Position numbers and translations under genes: made by a program
Source of the DNA: Bacteroidales bacterium
GTDB lineage: Bacteria > Bacteroidota > Bacteroidia > Bacteroidales > UBA932
Reading direction: 5' to 3'
Assembly (NCBI GenBank): GCA_011620605.1
Contig: WOYW01000016.1
Location: forward strand, 522,291 to 586,290
DNA: 64,000 bases
The notes under the pieces: generated by a model
Database searches by the model: none
What the model saw: the letters and a program-made list of their open reading frames with translations, nothing else
What the model was told of the DNA's origin: nothing
In this document: positions 1 to 10,327 of the stretch, piece after piece
How positions within the stretch are numbered: position 1 is the stretch's first letter
Layout of the letters: each line of letters opens with the position of its first letter

Positions 1-1031
1 ATAACTGGTCTATTTTTCCCATGGCCCTGTTCAGCAGATCTGCATAATGCGGATAATCTTCCAGGGAGGGAATCGTATCCAGAGGAAAATACCCCCGGTA
101 TTCCTTTTTGCTAGCTGTATCCAGTTGATGAGCGTAGGTAAGTCCTCCCGTTATGAGCATACGTTTGAGGAACTGGCTGTGAGCAATGGAATAGAGTGAA
201 TCCAGTGAATCGCGTCTGTGTGCCAGACTGCTCAGACCCTGGGCCATCACATCGTTCCCAAAACGGTCTCCGTCCCGGCGCTGGAAGGCATAATTTGTCA
301 GTTCAATGATAATATCCTGTCTTTCAAATTTTATGCGTTGCATGGCAAAAGACGTATCTGCCGAGGACTGTCTGTCTCCTTCTTCGTAGGATTCACCGCT
401 AAAAAGCGAGAAAATGATGTTTTTCTTGTCTTCGGTAAGTCTCAGTGCCCCGGAATCGGCCAGGGTGACACTGGTGTTGCCCCTTCTGGAACTGTGGTTG
501 TACACCATAACATCGTATAGCATATCTGTTTTTTCGTTCCTGTCTTCCACCCGGAGGCTGTAATTGTCGATCCCGTTATAAAAAATCCCGGTTGGAATGC
601 GTATTTCTTCTTTTGTCCGGGAAATATCGTCCCGCAGGGCAAAAATGTTTTTGTAAGCCAGCGGCATCAGGTTGTTGGCGGCAAAAAAAGCTCCGATAGA
701 AATGAGAAACGAAAGAAAGATCAAAGGACGCATGATACGCTGCAAGGGTATGCCGGCCGCTTTCATGGCAAGCAATTCGTTGAATTCCCCAAGGTTGCCC
801 ATGGTCATAATGGAAGCAAGCAAGGTGGCCAGGGGAAGTGCCATGGGAATGATGGTGCATGTTCCCCAGAAAAGAAATTCCAGGATCACTTTAAGTCCGA
901 GTCCTTTTCCTACCAGTTCATCAATGTAGACCCACAGAAATTGCAATACAAGTACAAAAAGTACTATGAAGATTGTCAGGAACAATGGTCCCAGGAATGA
1001 ACGGACCAGAAATCGGTCAAAAATTTTCACC
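1..1031 (-). CDS. LptF/LptG (YjgP/YjgQ) family LPS export permease, C-terminus cut by window edge
   Basis: Reverse-strand reading from a GTG at 1031 (MKIFDRFLVRSFLGPLFLTIFIVLFVLVLQFLWVYIDELVGKGLG...FNELLAMKAAGIPLQRIMRPL) is open to the window edge. Typical YjgP/Q N-terminal TM and ELLAMKAAGI motif. Missing from the ORF track because it is partial with a GTG start. Confidence 0.88.
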
Positions 1032-1042
1032 GGCTTTTTTGT

Positions 1043-3658
1043 TTAAGGGTTCTTCAATGCATCGGCAATGGCATCCAGTGCGGCCTGCAGGCCTTCCGGG
1101 TCTTTCCCGCCCGCAGTGGCGTAAAAGTCCTGTCCGCCTCCGCCTCCACTTATATGGCGGGAAGCCTTCCGGATTATTTCCGAGGCATTCCACCCGGATT
1201 TGACCAGGTCATCGGAAATTAGCAGGGTCAGGTTGGCCTTTCCGTTATGTTCATAGGCGGCTGCAAAGGCCATGTTCCCGGGAATCCCGTTCCGGAAGGA
1301 GAAGGCAAGGTCTTTTATTATTTCGGGCATGTACACACCCCTGAGTGATACAAATTGGATGCCGTTCAACTCAGTCCTTTGTTCCCAGAGGGATTCCCTG
1401 AGTGCCGCAGCCCTTTCACGCATGTTTTGTTCCATGGCTTTCCTCAGATCATCGTTCTCCCGGACAAGTTTTCTTACTGAGGTGATCACATCTGGATTGT
1501 CGTTCATCATATTGCGCACGCCGGAAAGGATGGTTTCCAGTTCTTCCACTTTTCTTTCAACGGCAAGACCTGTAATGGCCTCGATCCTCCGAACACCGGC
1601 AGCAATAGCGCTTTCGCTCAGAATTTTGAACATGCCTATGTTCCCTGTGGCCGAGACATGGGTTCCCCCGCACAATTCTATGGAATCTCCAAAACGGATC
1701 ACCCGTACATTTTCACCGTATTTTTCGCCGAACAAAGCCATGGCCCCCATTTGACGGGCTTCTTCCAGGGGAATATTCTGCAGTGTTTCCTGCGATATGT
1801 TGCTGCGTATCAGGCTGTTTACAAGACGTTCAGTCTTTTTGATCTCTTCCGGTTCAAGGCGTGCATAATGGGAAAAGTCAAAACGGAGTCCGTCCGGGGA
1901 TACGTGAGATCCTTTCTGTTCTATATGGGTTCCCACTACTTTCCTGAGTGCGTAATGAAGCAGGTGTGTGGCTGTATGGTTATTGGCTATTGCCTGCCTG
2001 CGTTCTTCATCTACAACGGCATAAAATTCCGTTTCGGGATTGTCAGGGATCTTGGAAGCAATGTGCAGGATCAGATTGTTCTCTTTTATGGTATCCGTAA
2101 TGCGGACCTTTTCTCCCTGGGTGTTTTCCAGGTACCCGGAATCGCCGGTCTGTCCACCGCTTTCAGCATAAAACGGGGTTTGATCCAGAACTACATGATA
2201 GTATTCCCTGTTTTTCGATCTTACTTTACGGTATCTTGTAATCCTGGCATAAGCTCTTGTGGTTTCATAGCCCAGAAAGACTGGCTGAACCACAGGTCTG
2301 AGTTCAACCCAGTCACCTTCCTTGGCTTGTGTGGCTTTTCTGGCCCGGTCTTTTTGAGCCTGTAATTCTTCCTGAAATTCCTCCGTGTTTACGGTCAGTC
2401 CTTTTTCCCTGGCCATTAAAATGGTCAAGTCCAGCGGAAAGCCGTATGTGTCATATAACAAAAAGGCATCTTTTCCGCTGAATTCTTTCAGGGTTTTATC
2501 CTGAGTGAAATAGTCAAATAATCGAATGCCTTTGTCCAGTGCACGCAGGAAGGCTTCTTCTTCCTGACGGATAATGTTTTCTATGAGCTCTTTCTGTTGA
2601 TCCAGTTCCGGGAAAGCCTGACCCATTTCTTTAATCAAAGCCGGTACCAGGTCACACAGAAAAGGTTTATCAAATCCCAGGAAGGTATACCCATAACGCA
2701 CAGCCCTGCGAAGGATACGGCGGATGACATATCCTGCTTTCACGTTGGAGGGAAGCTGTCCGTCGGCTATAGAGAAACAAATGGCTCTAAGATGGTCGGC
2801 AACCACACGCATGGCAATGTCTGTGTTTTTGTCGTGGCCGTATTCCTTTCCGCACAAAATGCCTATAGCTCCTATCAGGTTTTGAAACAGGTCCGTATCG
2901 TAAGTGCTATATTTTCCCTGGATGGCCACGCACAAACGTTCAAGCCCCATACCCGTGTCTACGTGCTTTTGGGGGAGCATGATCAGTTTGCCGTCTGCTT
3001 TCCGGTTGTATTGTATAAATACCAGGTTCCACACTTCCACCACCAAAGGATGTCCGGTGTTGACCAGGGAAGCTCCCGGAGTAACAGCCCGGTCTCCGGG
3101 AGACCGCAGGTCTATATGTATTTCACTGCAGGGACCGCAGGGTCCCGTATCACCCATTTCCCAGAAATTGTTTTTTTTATTGCCTGCAATGATCCGGTCT
3201 TCCGGTAAGAAACGACTCCAGATGGCACTGGATTCGTCATCGGCGGCAATATTATCGTCAGGGGCGCCTTCAAATACCGTTGCGTAAAGACGGTCGGCAT
3301 CCAGTTTGAAAACCTGGTGCAACAACTCCCAGGCCCAGGCAATGGCCTCTTCTTTAAAATAATCTCCAAAACTCCAGTTACCCAGCATTTCGAACATGGT
3401 ATGGTGGTAAGTGTCGTGACCCACTTCTTCCAGATCGTTGTGCTTACCGCTTACCCTGAGGCACTTCTGGGTGTCTGCAACGCGCTTGTACAGGGCCGGT
3501 TCATTGCCCAGAAACCAGTCTTTGAACTGGTTCATGCCGGCATTGGTAAACATCAGTGTAGGGTCGTTCTTAATCACCATAGGAGCCGAGGGCACAATGG
3601 CATGTCCTTTCTTTTCAAAAAAATCCAGAAAAGTTTTCCGTATTTCGCCAAACGTCAT
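1043..3658 (-). CDS. alaS: Alanyl-tRNA synthetase
   Basis: 871 aa; MTFGEIRKTFLDFFEKKGHAIVPSAPMVIKNDPTLMFTNAGMNQFKDWFLG, HTATHLLHYALR and GGTHVSATGNIG motifs. Confidence 0.98.
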   Translation of the reverse strand: MTFGEIRKTFLDFFEKKGHAIVPSAPMVIKNDPTLMFTNAGMNQFKDWFLGNEPALYKRVADTQKCLRVSGKHNDLEEVGHDTYHHTMFEMLGNWSFGDYFKEEAIAWAWELLHQVFKLDADRLYATVFEGAPDDNIAADDESSAIWSRFLPEDRIIAGNKKNNFWEMGDTGPCGPCSEIHIDLRSPGDRAVTPGASLVNTGHPLVVEVWNLVFIQYNRKADGKLIMLPQKHVDTGMGLERLCVAIQGKYSTYDTDLFQNLIGAIGILCGKEYGHDKNTDIAMRVVADHLRAICFSIADGQLPSNVKAGYVIRRILRRAVRYGYTFLGFDKPFLCDLVPALIKEMGQAFPELDQQKELIENIIRQEEEAFLRALDKGIRLFDYFTQDKTLKEFSGKDAFLLYDTYGFPLDLTILMAREKGLTVNTEEFQEELQAQKDRARKATQAKEGDWVELRPVVQPVFLGYETTRAYARITRYRKVRSKNREYYHVVLDQTPFYAESGGQTGDSGYLENTQGEKVRITDTIKENNLILHIASKIPDNPETEFYAVVDEERRQAIANNHTATHLLHYALRKVVGTHIEQKGSHVSPDGLRFDFSHYARLEPEEIKKTERLVNSLIRSNISQETLQNIPLEEARQMGAMALFGEKYGENVRVIRFGDSIELCGGTHVSATGNIGMFKILSESAIAAGVRRIEAITGLAVERKVEELETILSGVRNMMNDNPDVITSVRKLVRENDDLRKAMEQNMRERAAALRESLWEQRTELNGIQFVSLRGVYMPEIIKDLAFSFRNGIPGNMAFAAAYEHNGKANLTLLISDDLVKSGWNASEIIRKASRHISGGGGGQDFYATAGGKDPEGLQAALDAIADALKNP

Positions 3659-3715
3659 TTTAAAATAATATTAACGGTCAAATATACCGCTTTTTACTAA
3701 AAATACTTATCTTTG

Positions 3716-3730
3716 CACGTTAATAACGTG
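3716..3730. promoter_or_regulatory. Perfect inverted repeat CACGTTA-A-TAACGTG at the predicted transcription start downstream of a TATCTTTG -7 element
   Basis: Read directly: ...cttATCTTTGcacgttaataacgtg...; 7-bp arms with 1-nt centre. Confidence 0.5.
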
Positions 3731-3742
3731 TTAACAACCTTA

Positions 3743-4708
3743 ATGGCAGGGAGAAGAAAATACAAATACAATCCGGAAACTCTTTCTTACGAACTGCAAA
3801 GACCTTCTTTGCGCTATTATCTTGTCCGGGCGTTGATCATACTTCCGGTAAGTATGATGATCGCTTTTGGGTATTATATGCTCTATACGGAAGGTCTTAA
3901 TCTTAAGACATCCCGTACTGTAAGACTGGAAAGGGAATACAACGACGTGCGTTCCGGCCTGGAACTGGTCAACAAACAAATGGAACAGTCAGCGAAAAGA
4001 CTGGAAAATCTGCAGGTCAGGGACAACGGCATTTACCGGAACATATTTGGGATGGAGCAGATACCTCCCGAGGTCAGAGATGCTGGATTTGGAGGGTCCA
4101 ACCGGTATCCGTACCTGGAGTATGCGGAAAGCTCGGCTTTGTTAAAGAATACCGCACTGAATTTTGACAAATTGATGAAAAAGGCATACATCCAGTCCAG
4201 ATCCTTTGACGATGTGGAAAGGGTTGCGGGTCAGGCGGGTGAGGTTGCCATGTGCATCCCCTCCATTTTACCGCTTCCCGAGGATACCAAAAACTTCAGG
4301 TGGTCAGGGGCCTTCGGATACAGAAAAGACCCGGTATACGGAGACATCCGTATGCATGAAGGCATAGATCTGACGGGTGCCACTAATTCCCCGGTCTATG
4401 CCACGGGAGACGGTAAGGTGGAAACAATCCGTTATGAGTACAACGGATACGGACGTTATATTTTAATTGATCACGGATTTGGGTACAAAACACGTTATGC
4501 CCACCTGAATAAATCAATAGTTTACGAAGGCCAGTTGATTAAACGCGGTGAAAAGATAGGCCTTCTGGGTTCAACCGGTAAATCTACGGGACCTCATGTG
4601 CATTACGAAGTGATCTACATGGGACGTCCTGTAAATCCTTACAACTATTTCAACAACAATATTGCAACAGAAGATTACCACGCGGTAATTTTGGGCGGAC
4701 GCCAATAA
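3743..4708 (+). CDS. M23 family metallopeptidase (LytM domain), membrane-anchored, first of a tandem pair
   Basis: GAFGYRKDPVYGDIRMHEGIDLTG...GYGRYILIDHGFGYKTRYAHL...STGPHVHYEVI. Start placed at MAGRRKYKYN because the predicted promoter overlaps the earlier start at 3713. Confidence 0.9.
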   Translation: MAGRRKYKYNPETLSYELQRPSLRYYLVRALIILPVSMMIAFGYYMLYTEGLNLKTSRTVRLEREYNDVRSGLELVNKQMEQSAKRLENLQVRDNGIYRNIFGMEQIPPEVRDAGFGGSNRYPYLEYAESSALLKNTALNFDKLMKKAYIQSRSFDDVERVAGQAGEVAMCIPSILPLPEDTKNFRWSGAFGYRKDPVYGDIRMHEGIDLTGATNSPVYATGDGKVETIRYEYNGYGRYILIDHGFGYKTRYAHLNKSIVYEGQLIKRGEKIGLLGSTGKSTGPHVHYEVIYMGRPVNPYNYFNNNIATEDYHAVILGGRQ

Positions 4709-4717
4709 TTTCCTGAA

Positions 4718-5674
4718 ATGAACAATTACCAGTTCAATGAAGAAAAATTGGAATTCACCAAAGTGCGTCCCAGTATCAAAACGGTTTTAAAGCGCATTTT
4801 TTGGGTTTTCTTGGGCAGTATAGGATTGGCCCTGGTATACTATTTGATCTTTGGAATGTTCATTTTATCTCCTGCAGAAAGAAACCTGGTACGTGAAACG
4901 GAACTGATGCAAAGCGAGTATGAAAGATTGAGCCGGGAAATGGGAAACCTGAATAAAGTCATAGAGGAACTAGAAGTCAGAGACAGAAACATTTACGGAA
5001 CGGTACTTCATTCAACACCTCTTGAGTTGACAGAGGAGGTTGATATTACTCATTACCGCATCCTTGTTGAGGATCCTTCTTTTGCCCTGTCCTATCATGC
5101 CGATTCGGTAATAACCGGACTGGAACGAAGGGCCGCCCTGGTTACCAGGGCTTTATACATGGCCGCGAACCAGGTGTATGAGCAGCGCGACAGTTTGCAA
5201 TACCTGCCGGCTGCCTTCCCTTTGCGTGAACCGCCCATGGAAGCAATGGGTGCAACGATTGGACGCAGGATACATCCGTTTTATAAAATTCCCATGGAAC
5301 ATACCGGGATGGATTTCCTGGAAAGATTGGGAACCGATGTGCTTGCTACAGCGGACGGTCGTGTAGCAAATGTATTCCGTTCTGCCAGGGGAAGGGGAAA
5401 TGTTGTTGAAATTGAACATCCTTACAGGGGATATAAGACGGTTTACGCGCATTTAAGTGATATCTTTGTAAGAAAGGGACAATACGTCCAGAGGGGGATG
5501 GTAATAGCCCGCATAGGTTCGACCGGAATGTCCTTTATGCCTCATTTGCATTATGAAATACAGCAAAACGGAGAGGTAAGGGATCCGGTGCATTATTACT
5601 TCATGGACGTGATGCCCGGGGAATACAGACAGATAATGCTGACGGCATACAATACAGGTCAATCTTTAGATTAA
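4718..5674 (+). CDS. M23 family metallopeptidase (LytM domain), membrane-anchored, second of a tandem pair
   Basis: GRRIHPFYKIPMEHTGMDFLERLGTDVLATADGRV...HPYRGYKTVYAHLSD...FMPHLHYEIQ; N-terminal TM and coiled region parallel the preceding gene. Confidence 0.9.
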   Translation: MNNYQFNEEKLEFTKVRPSIKTVLKRIFWVFLGSIGLALVYYLIFGMFILSPAERNLVRETELMQSEYERLSREMGNLNKVIEELEVRDRNIYGTVLHSTPLELTEEVDITHYRILVEDPSFALSYHADSVITGLERRAALVTRALYMAANQVYEQRDSLQYLPAAFPLREPPMEAMGATIGRRIHPFYKIPMEHTGMDFLERLGTDVLATADGRVANVFRSARGRGNVVEIEHPYRGYKTVYAHLSDIFVRKGQYVQRGMVIARIGSTGMSFMPHLHYEIQQNGEVRDPVHYYFMDVMPGEYRQIMLTAYNTGQSLD

Positions 5675-5680
5675 AGAGAT

Positions 5681-6001
5681 ATGGATAAGATGTATTATAC
5701 AATAGGCGAGGTAGCCGGGATGCTGGGAGAAAGTACTTCCCTGGTACGTTTCTGGGCCACTACCTACAACGAATTTATTAAGCCGGTCCGCAACAAAAAA
5801 GGGAACCGTCTGTTTACAGCTGCCGATGTGGCGAATTACAAGATCGTACATCATCTTGTCAAAGAACGCGGCATGACACTGGAGGGTGCCAGGAAACGTA
5901 TGCACGACAACAAGGAGGGGGAGGATAAAACCGTGGATATCATGGCGTCGCTTAACAGGATCAAGGCTCAATTGGTCGAAATCAGGGATATGATAAAATG
6001 A
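5681..6001 (+). CDS. MerR family transcriptional regulator (short)
   Basis: MDKMYYTIGEVAGMLGESTSLVRFWATTYNEFIKPVRNKKGNRLFTAADVANYKIVHHLVKERGMTLEGARKRM, a MerR-type winged HTH. Confidence 0.88.
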   Translation: MDKMYYTIGEVAGMLGESTSLVRFWATTYNEFIKPVRNKKGNRLFTAADVANYKIVHHLVKERGMTLEGARKRMHDNKEGEDKTVDIMASLNRIKAQLVEIRDMIK

Positions 6002-6002
6002 A

Positions 6003-6803
6003 ATGAAATGGAAAGCATTTGATATAATTGAAGTCCTGGAACAGTGGGCTCCTCCCGGATTGCAGGAAGAATGGGATAATTCCGGTCTTTGCATTGGTAA
6101 TCCCGATACCCCTGTAACCGGAGTGCTCGTTTGTCTGGATTGTAACAAAGAGATAGTGGAAGAAGCCGTGGCAAACGATATTAATATGATTGTTTCCCAT
6201 CATCCCCTTATCTTCAGGGGCTTGAAACAGTTGTGTGATATAACTCCCGTGGAGCAGACTGTGGCCATGGCAATACGCAACAACATGATAGTCTATTCCA
6301 TGCATACCAATGCCGATAAGATCATGGACGGGGTTAGCGGAGCCATGGCACGGGCCCTTTCGATGACAAACGTTTCCATTCTTGCTCCCGACGCAGTCTG
6401 CCAAGACAAGACAGAACCCTGTGGAATGGGCGTTGTAGGAGACCTACCGGAAGCGATGGCCCCGGAAGCTTTTTTTGATCTTCTGAAAAAAGTCTTTTTT
6501 ACCCCTATCATCAAAGCTTCTCCCATAATTTATCCGGCTGTTTCCAGGATCGCGCTTTGCGGAGGCAGCGGATCGTCACTGATCCCTTATGCCATGCGCT
6601 CAGGAGCACAGATTTTTGTTAGTGCGGATTTTAATTACCATATCTGGTTTGAAACCATTCCAAGGATGATGCTTGCAGATATAGGTCATTATGAATCGGA
6701 GACGGGAGTGCAGGACCAGATATTCAATGTGCTTAGAAAAAAATTCCCTACCTTTGCCGTCCGCAAAACACGGATCAATACAAATCCCATTCGATTTTAT
6801 TAA
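6003..6803 (+). CDS. Nif3-like dinuclear metal centre hexameric protein
   Basis: EEWDNSGLCIGNPDTPVTGVLVCLDC...NMIVSHHPLIFRG...YSMHTNADK...ALCGGSGSSLI...ADIGHYESE. Confidence 0.9.
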   Translation: MKWKAFDIIEVLEQWAPPGLQEEWDNSGLCIGNPDTPVTGVLVCLDCNKEIVEEAVANDINMIVSHHPLIFRGLKQLCDITPVEQTVAMAIRNNMIVYSMHTNADKIMDGVSGAMARALSMTNVSILAPDAVCQDKTEPCGMGVVGDLPEAMAPEAFFDLLKKVFFTPIIKASPIIYPAVSRIALCGGSGSSLIPYAMRSGAQIFVSADFNYHIWFETIPRMMLADIGHYESETGVQDQIFNVLRKKFPTFAVRKTRINTNPIRFY

Positions 6804-6818
6804 GTTATCAATATTATT

Positions 6819-7622
6819 ATGACAAAGAAAACGACAAAGCGTGCAGGAACAGATGTCGGATCATTTACTGCACTGCAAAAAGCTGAACAGGACGGGACGC
6901 TGACCATGGAGGATAAATTGCGTCTTCTTTATCAGCTTCAGCAAACCGATTCTGAGATAGACAAAATACATCTGTTACGCGGTGAACTGCCTCTGGAAGT
7001 TCAGGATCTTGAAGATGATATCAAGGGGCTTGGCACCAGGATGGAAAATTTGCAAAAGGAGATCCGAGATATTGAAAAGGACATTGCTTTTCGCAGAATA
7101 GACGGAGACAATGCACGTGCCATGGTAACAAAATACGAAGCACAGCAAACCAACGTGAAAAACAGCCGTGAATTTGATTCCCTTTCCAAAGAAATTGAAA
7201 ACCAGACACTCGATGCGGACCTGGCCGAGAAATACATCCGGGAGTTTTCCCTGTTACTGAAAGACCGCAAAGAAACCCTGGATCAGGCTAAAGAAGCCTA
7301 TGAGGAAAGGCAAAAAGACCTGGACGTAAAGAAAAAAGAACTGGAAAACATTATTAGTGAAACAGCCAGGGAAGAAGAGGCGTTGCTCAAAAAAACGGAA
7401 CTGATCCATTCCCAACTGGATGCCCGGGTCCTTTCGGCATACCGCAAAGTCAGGAATAATGCCCGTAACGGGTTGGCTGTAGTTACCGTCAAACGAGGGG
7501 CCTGCGGAGGGTGTTTTAACAAAATAACACCTCAGCGTCAGTTGGATATCAAGATGAGTAAAAAGATCATCGTTTGCGAATATTGTGGCAGAATATTGGT
7601 AGATCCGGCATTTGAAGAATAA
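6819..7622 (+). CDS. Coiled-coil protein with C-terminal C4-type zinc ribbon
   Basis: Long coiled coil followed by KRGACGGCFNKITPQRQLDIKMSKKIIVCEYCGRIL. Confidence 0.85.
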   Translation: MTKKTTKRAGTDVGSFTALQKAEQDGTLTMEDKLRLLYQLQQTDSEIDKIHLLRGELPLEVQDLEDDIKGLGTRMENLQKEIRDIEKDIAFRRIDGDNARAMVTKYEAQQTNVKNSREFDSLSKEIENQTLDADLAEKYIREFSLLLKDRKETLDQAKEAYEERQKDLDVKKKELENIISETAREEEALLKKTELIHSQLDARVLSAYRKVRNNARNGLAVVTVKRGACGGCFNKITPQRQLDIKMSKKIIVCEYCGRILVDPAFEE

Positions 7623-8811
7623 GGCAACCATACGTGAACAGTTTTACGCCCGTCTTGGGCAAACTTCCCCCTCTCCGTTAGGTATTGAAATCCGGAAGGC
7701 AGAGGGGGTATTTCTTCTTTCGCCTGAAGGGAAACGATATGTGGACCTGGTATCTGGTGTTTCTGTCAGCAATGTAGGGCATGCCAGAAAAGAAGTAATT
7801 CATGCGATAGAGGATCAGGCAAGAGATCACCTGCATCTTATGGTATACGGGGAAGTCATTCAAAAGCCGCAGGTACTGCTGGCTTCACTGCTTACACAAA
7901 ATCTTCCGGAGTCCCTGGACTCGGTCTATTTTGTAAACTCGGGATCGGAAGCCAATGAGGCTGCCCTGAAACTCGCCAAGAGAATAACGGGCCGATCCCG
8001 TATGGTCTGTTTCCGCGATGCATACCACGGCAGTACGCACGGAGCGTTGAGCATGATGGGCAACGAGACATTCAGGCGTTCTTTCAGACCGCTTTTACCC
8101 GGCGTTACGGCGTTACGTTTTAATTGCGCAGAAGATCTTGATAAAATTGACAACCGGACAGCCTGCGTCATTGTGGAACCGGTACAGGCAGAAGCAGGGG
8201 TCCGTCTGCCCGAAAACGGGTTTTTGCAATTATTGAAAGAACGTTGTAATGATACGGGAACTTTACTTATCTTTGATGAGATACAGACGGGGTTCGGACG
8301 CACAGGCAGTCTTTTTGCCATGCAAAAGTACGGAGTAACACCTCACATGGTTACCCTGGCAAAAGCTTTGGGTGGTGGAATGCCTTTAGGTGCCCTGGTA
8401 TGTTCCCGGGAATACATGAAAGCGTGGCAATCGGATCCGGTGTTGGGGCACATTACTACTTTTGGCGGACATCCGGTCTGTTGTGCGGCCGGTTTTGCGG
8501 CTCTGAATGTATTGTTAAAAGAAGGATGGATCGGTCAGGTTGAGGAAAAATCTGCTTTTCTCAGGAAAGAGCTTATACAGCATCCCCGGGTACGGGAGAT
8601 CAGAGATGCCGGATTATTGCTGGCGGTGGAACTGGGAGAAGCGGGTAAAGCAGAAGAAATGGTAAGGTTGTTGCTGGAAGAAGGAGCCATGGCGGACTGG
8701 TTTTTATATTGTGACACTGCTTTCCGGATATCTCCGCCTTTGTGTATTAACCGGGAAGAACTGAAATTGACCGTGCAGATTGTAAAACGGGCTTTGGACA
8801 GACTGAAATAA
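7612..8811 (+). CDS. Class III (acetylornithine/ornithine-type) PLP-dependent aminotransferase
   Basis: VNSGSEANEAALKLAKR, AYHGSTHGALSMMG, LLIFDEIQTGFGRTG, TLAKALGGGMPLGALV. Confidence 0.9.
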   Translation: MKNKATIREQFYARLGQTSPSPLGIEIRKAEGVFLLSPEGKRYVDLVSGVSVSNVGHARKEVIHAIEDQARDHLHLMVYGEVIQKPQVLLASLLTQNLPESLDSVYFVNSGSEANEAALKLAKRITGRSRMVCFRDAYHGSTHGALSMMGNETFRRSFRPLLPGVTALRFNCAEDLDKIDNRTACVIVEPVQAEAGVRLPENGFLQLLKERCNDTGTLLIFDEIQTGFGRTGSLFAMQKYGVTPHMVTLAKALGGGMPLGALVCSREYMKAWQSDPVLGHITTFGGHPVCCAAGFAALNVLLKEGWIGQVEEKSAFLRKELIQHPRVREIRDAGLLLAVELGEAGKAEEMVRLLLEEGAMADWFLYCDTAFRISPPLCINREELKLTVQIVKRALDRLK

Positions 8812-8824
8812 AAAATCATATATA

Positions 8825-10327
8825 ATGGCAAAACGTGCACCGGTAAATAAAATTGTAAAAGGGAAAGAACAGTCCCAGGTGGAAATGGTGGGCCTGGATA
8901 TGGGGAAAGTCCCCCCACAGGCCATCGATATTGAAGAAGCCATTCTGGGGGCATTGCTGCTGGAACCGAACGCTTCGCTGGATATTGTAGGAGCAGTAAA
9001 ACCGGAATATTTTTACAAAGAAAATCACAAAAAGATCTTTGCAGCCATAACGGCGCTGGTCTCTTCGCACAACCCGGTCGACATGTATACGGTTGCCGAA
9101 GAATTGAAAAAGAACGAACAGCTGGATGAAATTGGCGGTCCTTATTATTTAAGCCAGCTGACCATGCGGGTTGCCGCAGCCTCTCACCTGGAGTATCATT
9201 CCAAGGTGCTTACACAAAAATTCATTCAGAGGGAACTGATAAACACCTCCTACGGGATTTTGCGGGATGCTTTTGACGATACCATTCCCGCGGATGAATT
9301 GCTGGATACTTCCCAGCAAAAGCTTTTTGAATTAGGAGAGATGAACCTTCGCAGGGACACACGCCCGGTACGGTCTGTTTTGGGAGATGTACTTGACGAG
9401 TTATCCGACGTGCAGACAAGGGATGACGGGCTGAGCGGGATCCCTTCCGGATTTACTTCACTCGACAGGATGACCCTCGGCTGGCAAAAAGCAGACCTGG
9501 TAGTCATTGCTGCACGCCCGTCCATGGGAAAAACGGCCTTCGTGCTTACCATGGCCCGGAACATGGCCGTAAACCACAACATTCCAGTAGCTTTTTTCTC
9601 CCTGGAAATGCCCGATTCCCAGCTGGTCAAAAGGTTATTGGTCAGTGAAACCGGGTTGTCTTCAGAAAAGATCAGGGGTGGCAAAAAATTAAAAAGCTTT
9701 GAATGGGAACAGCTCAACCAACGGATCATAAATCTTACAAAAGCGCCTCTTTATATTGATGATACTCCGTCGCTTTCCATTTTTGAATTCAGGGCCAAAG
9801 CTCGCCGCCTGGTTGCCGGGATGGGAGTTAAAATGCTGATCATAGATTATATGCAATTAATGTCAGGTCCTCCTGAATTGAGGGGAATGAGGGAGCAGGA
9901 AGTGGCTGCCATTTCCCGTTCCCTTAAAGCCATTGCCAAAGAATTGAACGTTCCTGTGATCGCCCTCTCGCAGATGAACCGTTCTTCGGAAACCCGTGGA
10001 GGGACCCGCAGACCCCAGTTGAGTGATTTAAGGGAATCGGGAGCCATTGAACAGGACGCCGATATTGTAATATTTCTTTACAGACCTGAATATTACGGGT
10101 TTAAAGAAGATGAAGGCGGACGTTCCCTGGAAGGTATAGCAGAAGTGATCATGGCCAAACACCGCAACGGAGCCGTGGGAGAATTTCAGATGCAATTCCG
10201 CAGTAACGAGATCCGTTTTCTGGACATAAATGAAGGTGGTCCGGATTTTGCATCGAGTGAAAACGTTACCTACGCTTCCAGAATGAACCAAATGAATGAT
10301 TTGAATGACAACTTTGACGGGTTATAA
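8825..10327 (+). CDS. dnaB: Replicative DNA helicase
   Basis: PPQAIDIEEAILGALLLEPNA, VVIAARPSMGKTAFVLTMARNMA, FFSLEMPDSQLVKRL, LIIDYMQLM; no intein. Confidence 0.97.
   Translation: MAKRAPVNKIVKGKEQSQVEMVGLDMGKVPPQAIDIEEAILGALLLEPNASLDIVGAVKPEYFYKENHKKIFAAITALVSSHNPVDMYTVAEELKKNEQLDEIGGPYYLSQLTMRVAAASHLEYHSKVLTQKFIQRELINTSYGILRDAFDDTIPADELLDTSQQKLFELGEMNLRRDTRPVRSVLGDVLDELSDVQTRDDGLSGIPSGFTSLDRMTLGWQKADLVVIAARPSMGKTAFVLTMARNMAVNHNIPVAFFSLEMPDSQLVKRLLVSETGLSSEKIRGGKKLKSFEWEQLNQRIINLTKAPLYIDDTPSLSIFEFRAKARRLVAGMGVKMLIIDYMQLMSGPPELRGMREQEVAAISRSLKAIAKELNVPVIALSQMNRSSETRGGTRRPQLSDLRESGAIEQDADIVIFLYRPEYYGFKEDEGGRSLEGIAEVIMAKHRNGAVGEFQMQFRSNEIRFLDINEGGPDFASSENVTYASRMNQMNDLNDNFDGL

Noticed and set aside
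1272-3700. Long antisense ORFs over alaS (1272-1754, 1658-2365, 2597-3208, 3317-3700)
   Set aside because: Opposite strand of an unambiguous alaS; no family resemblance, shadow ORFs.
8825-10327. Possible intein in DnaB
   Set aside because: Protein is a normal 500 aa with uninterrupted Walker motifs.
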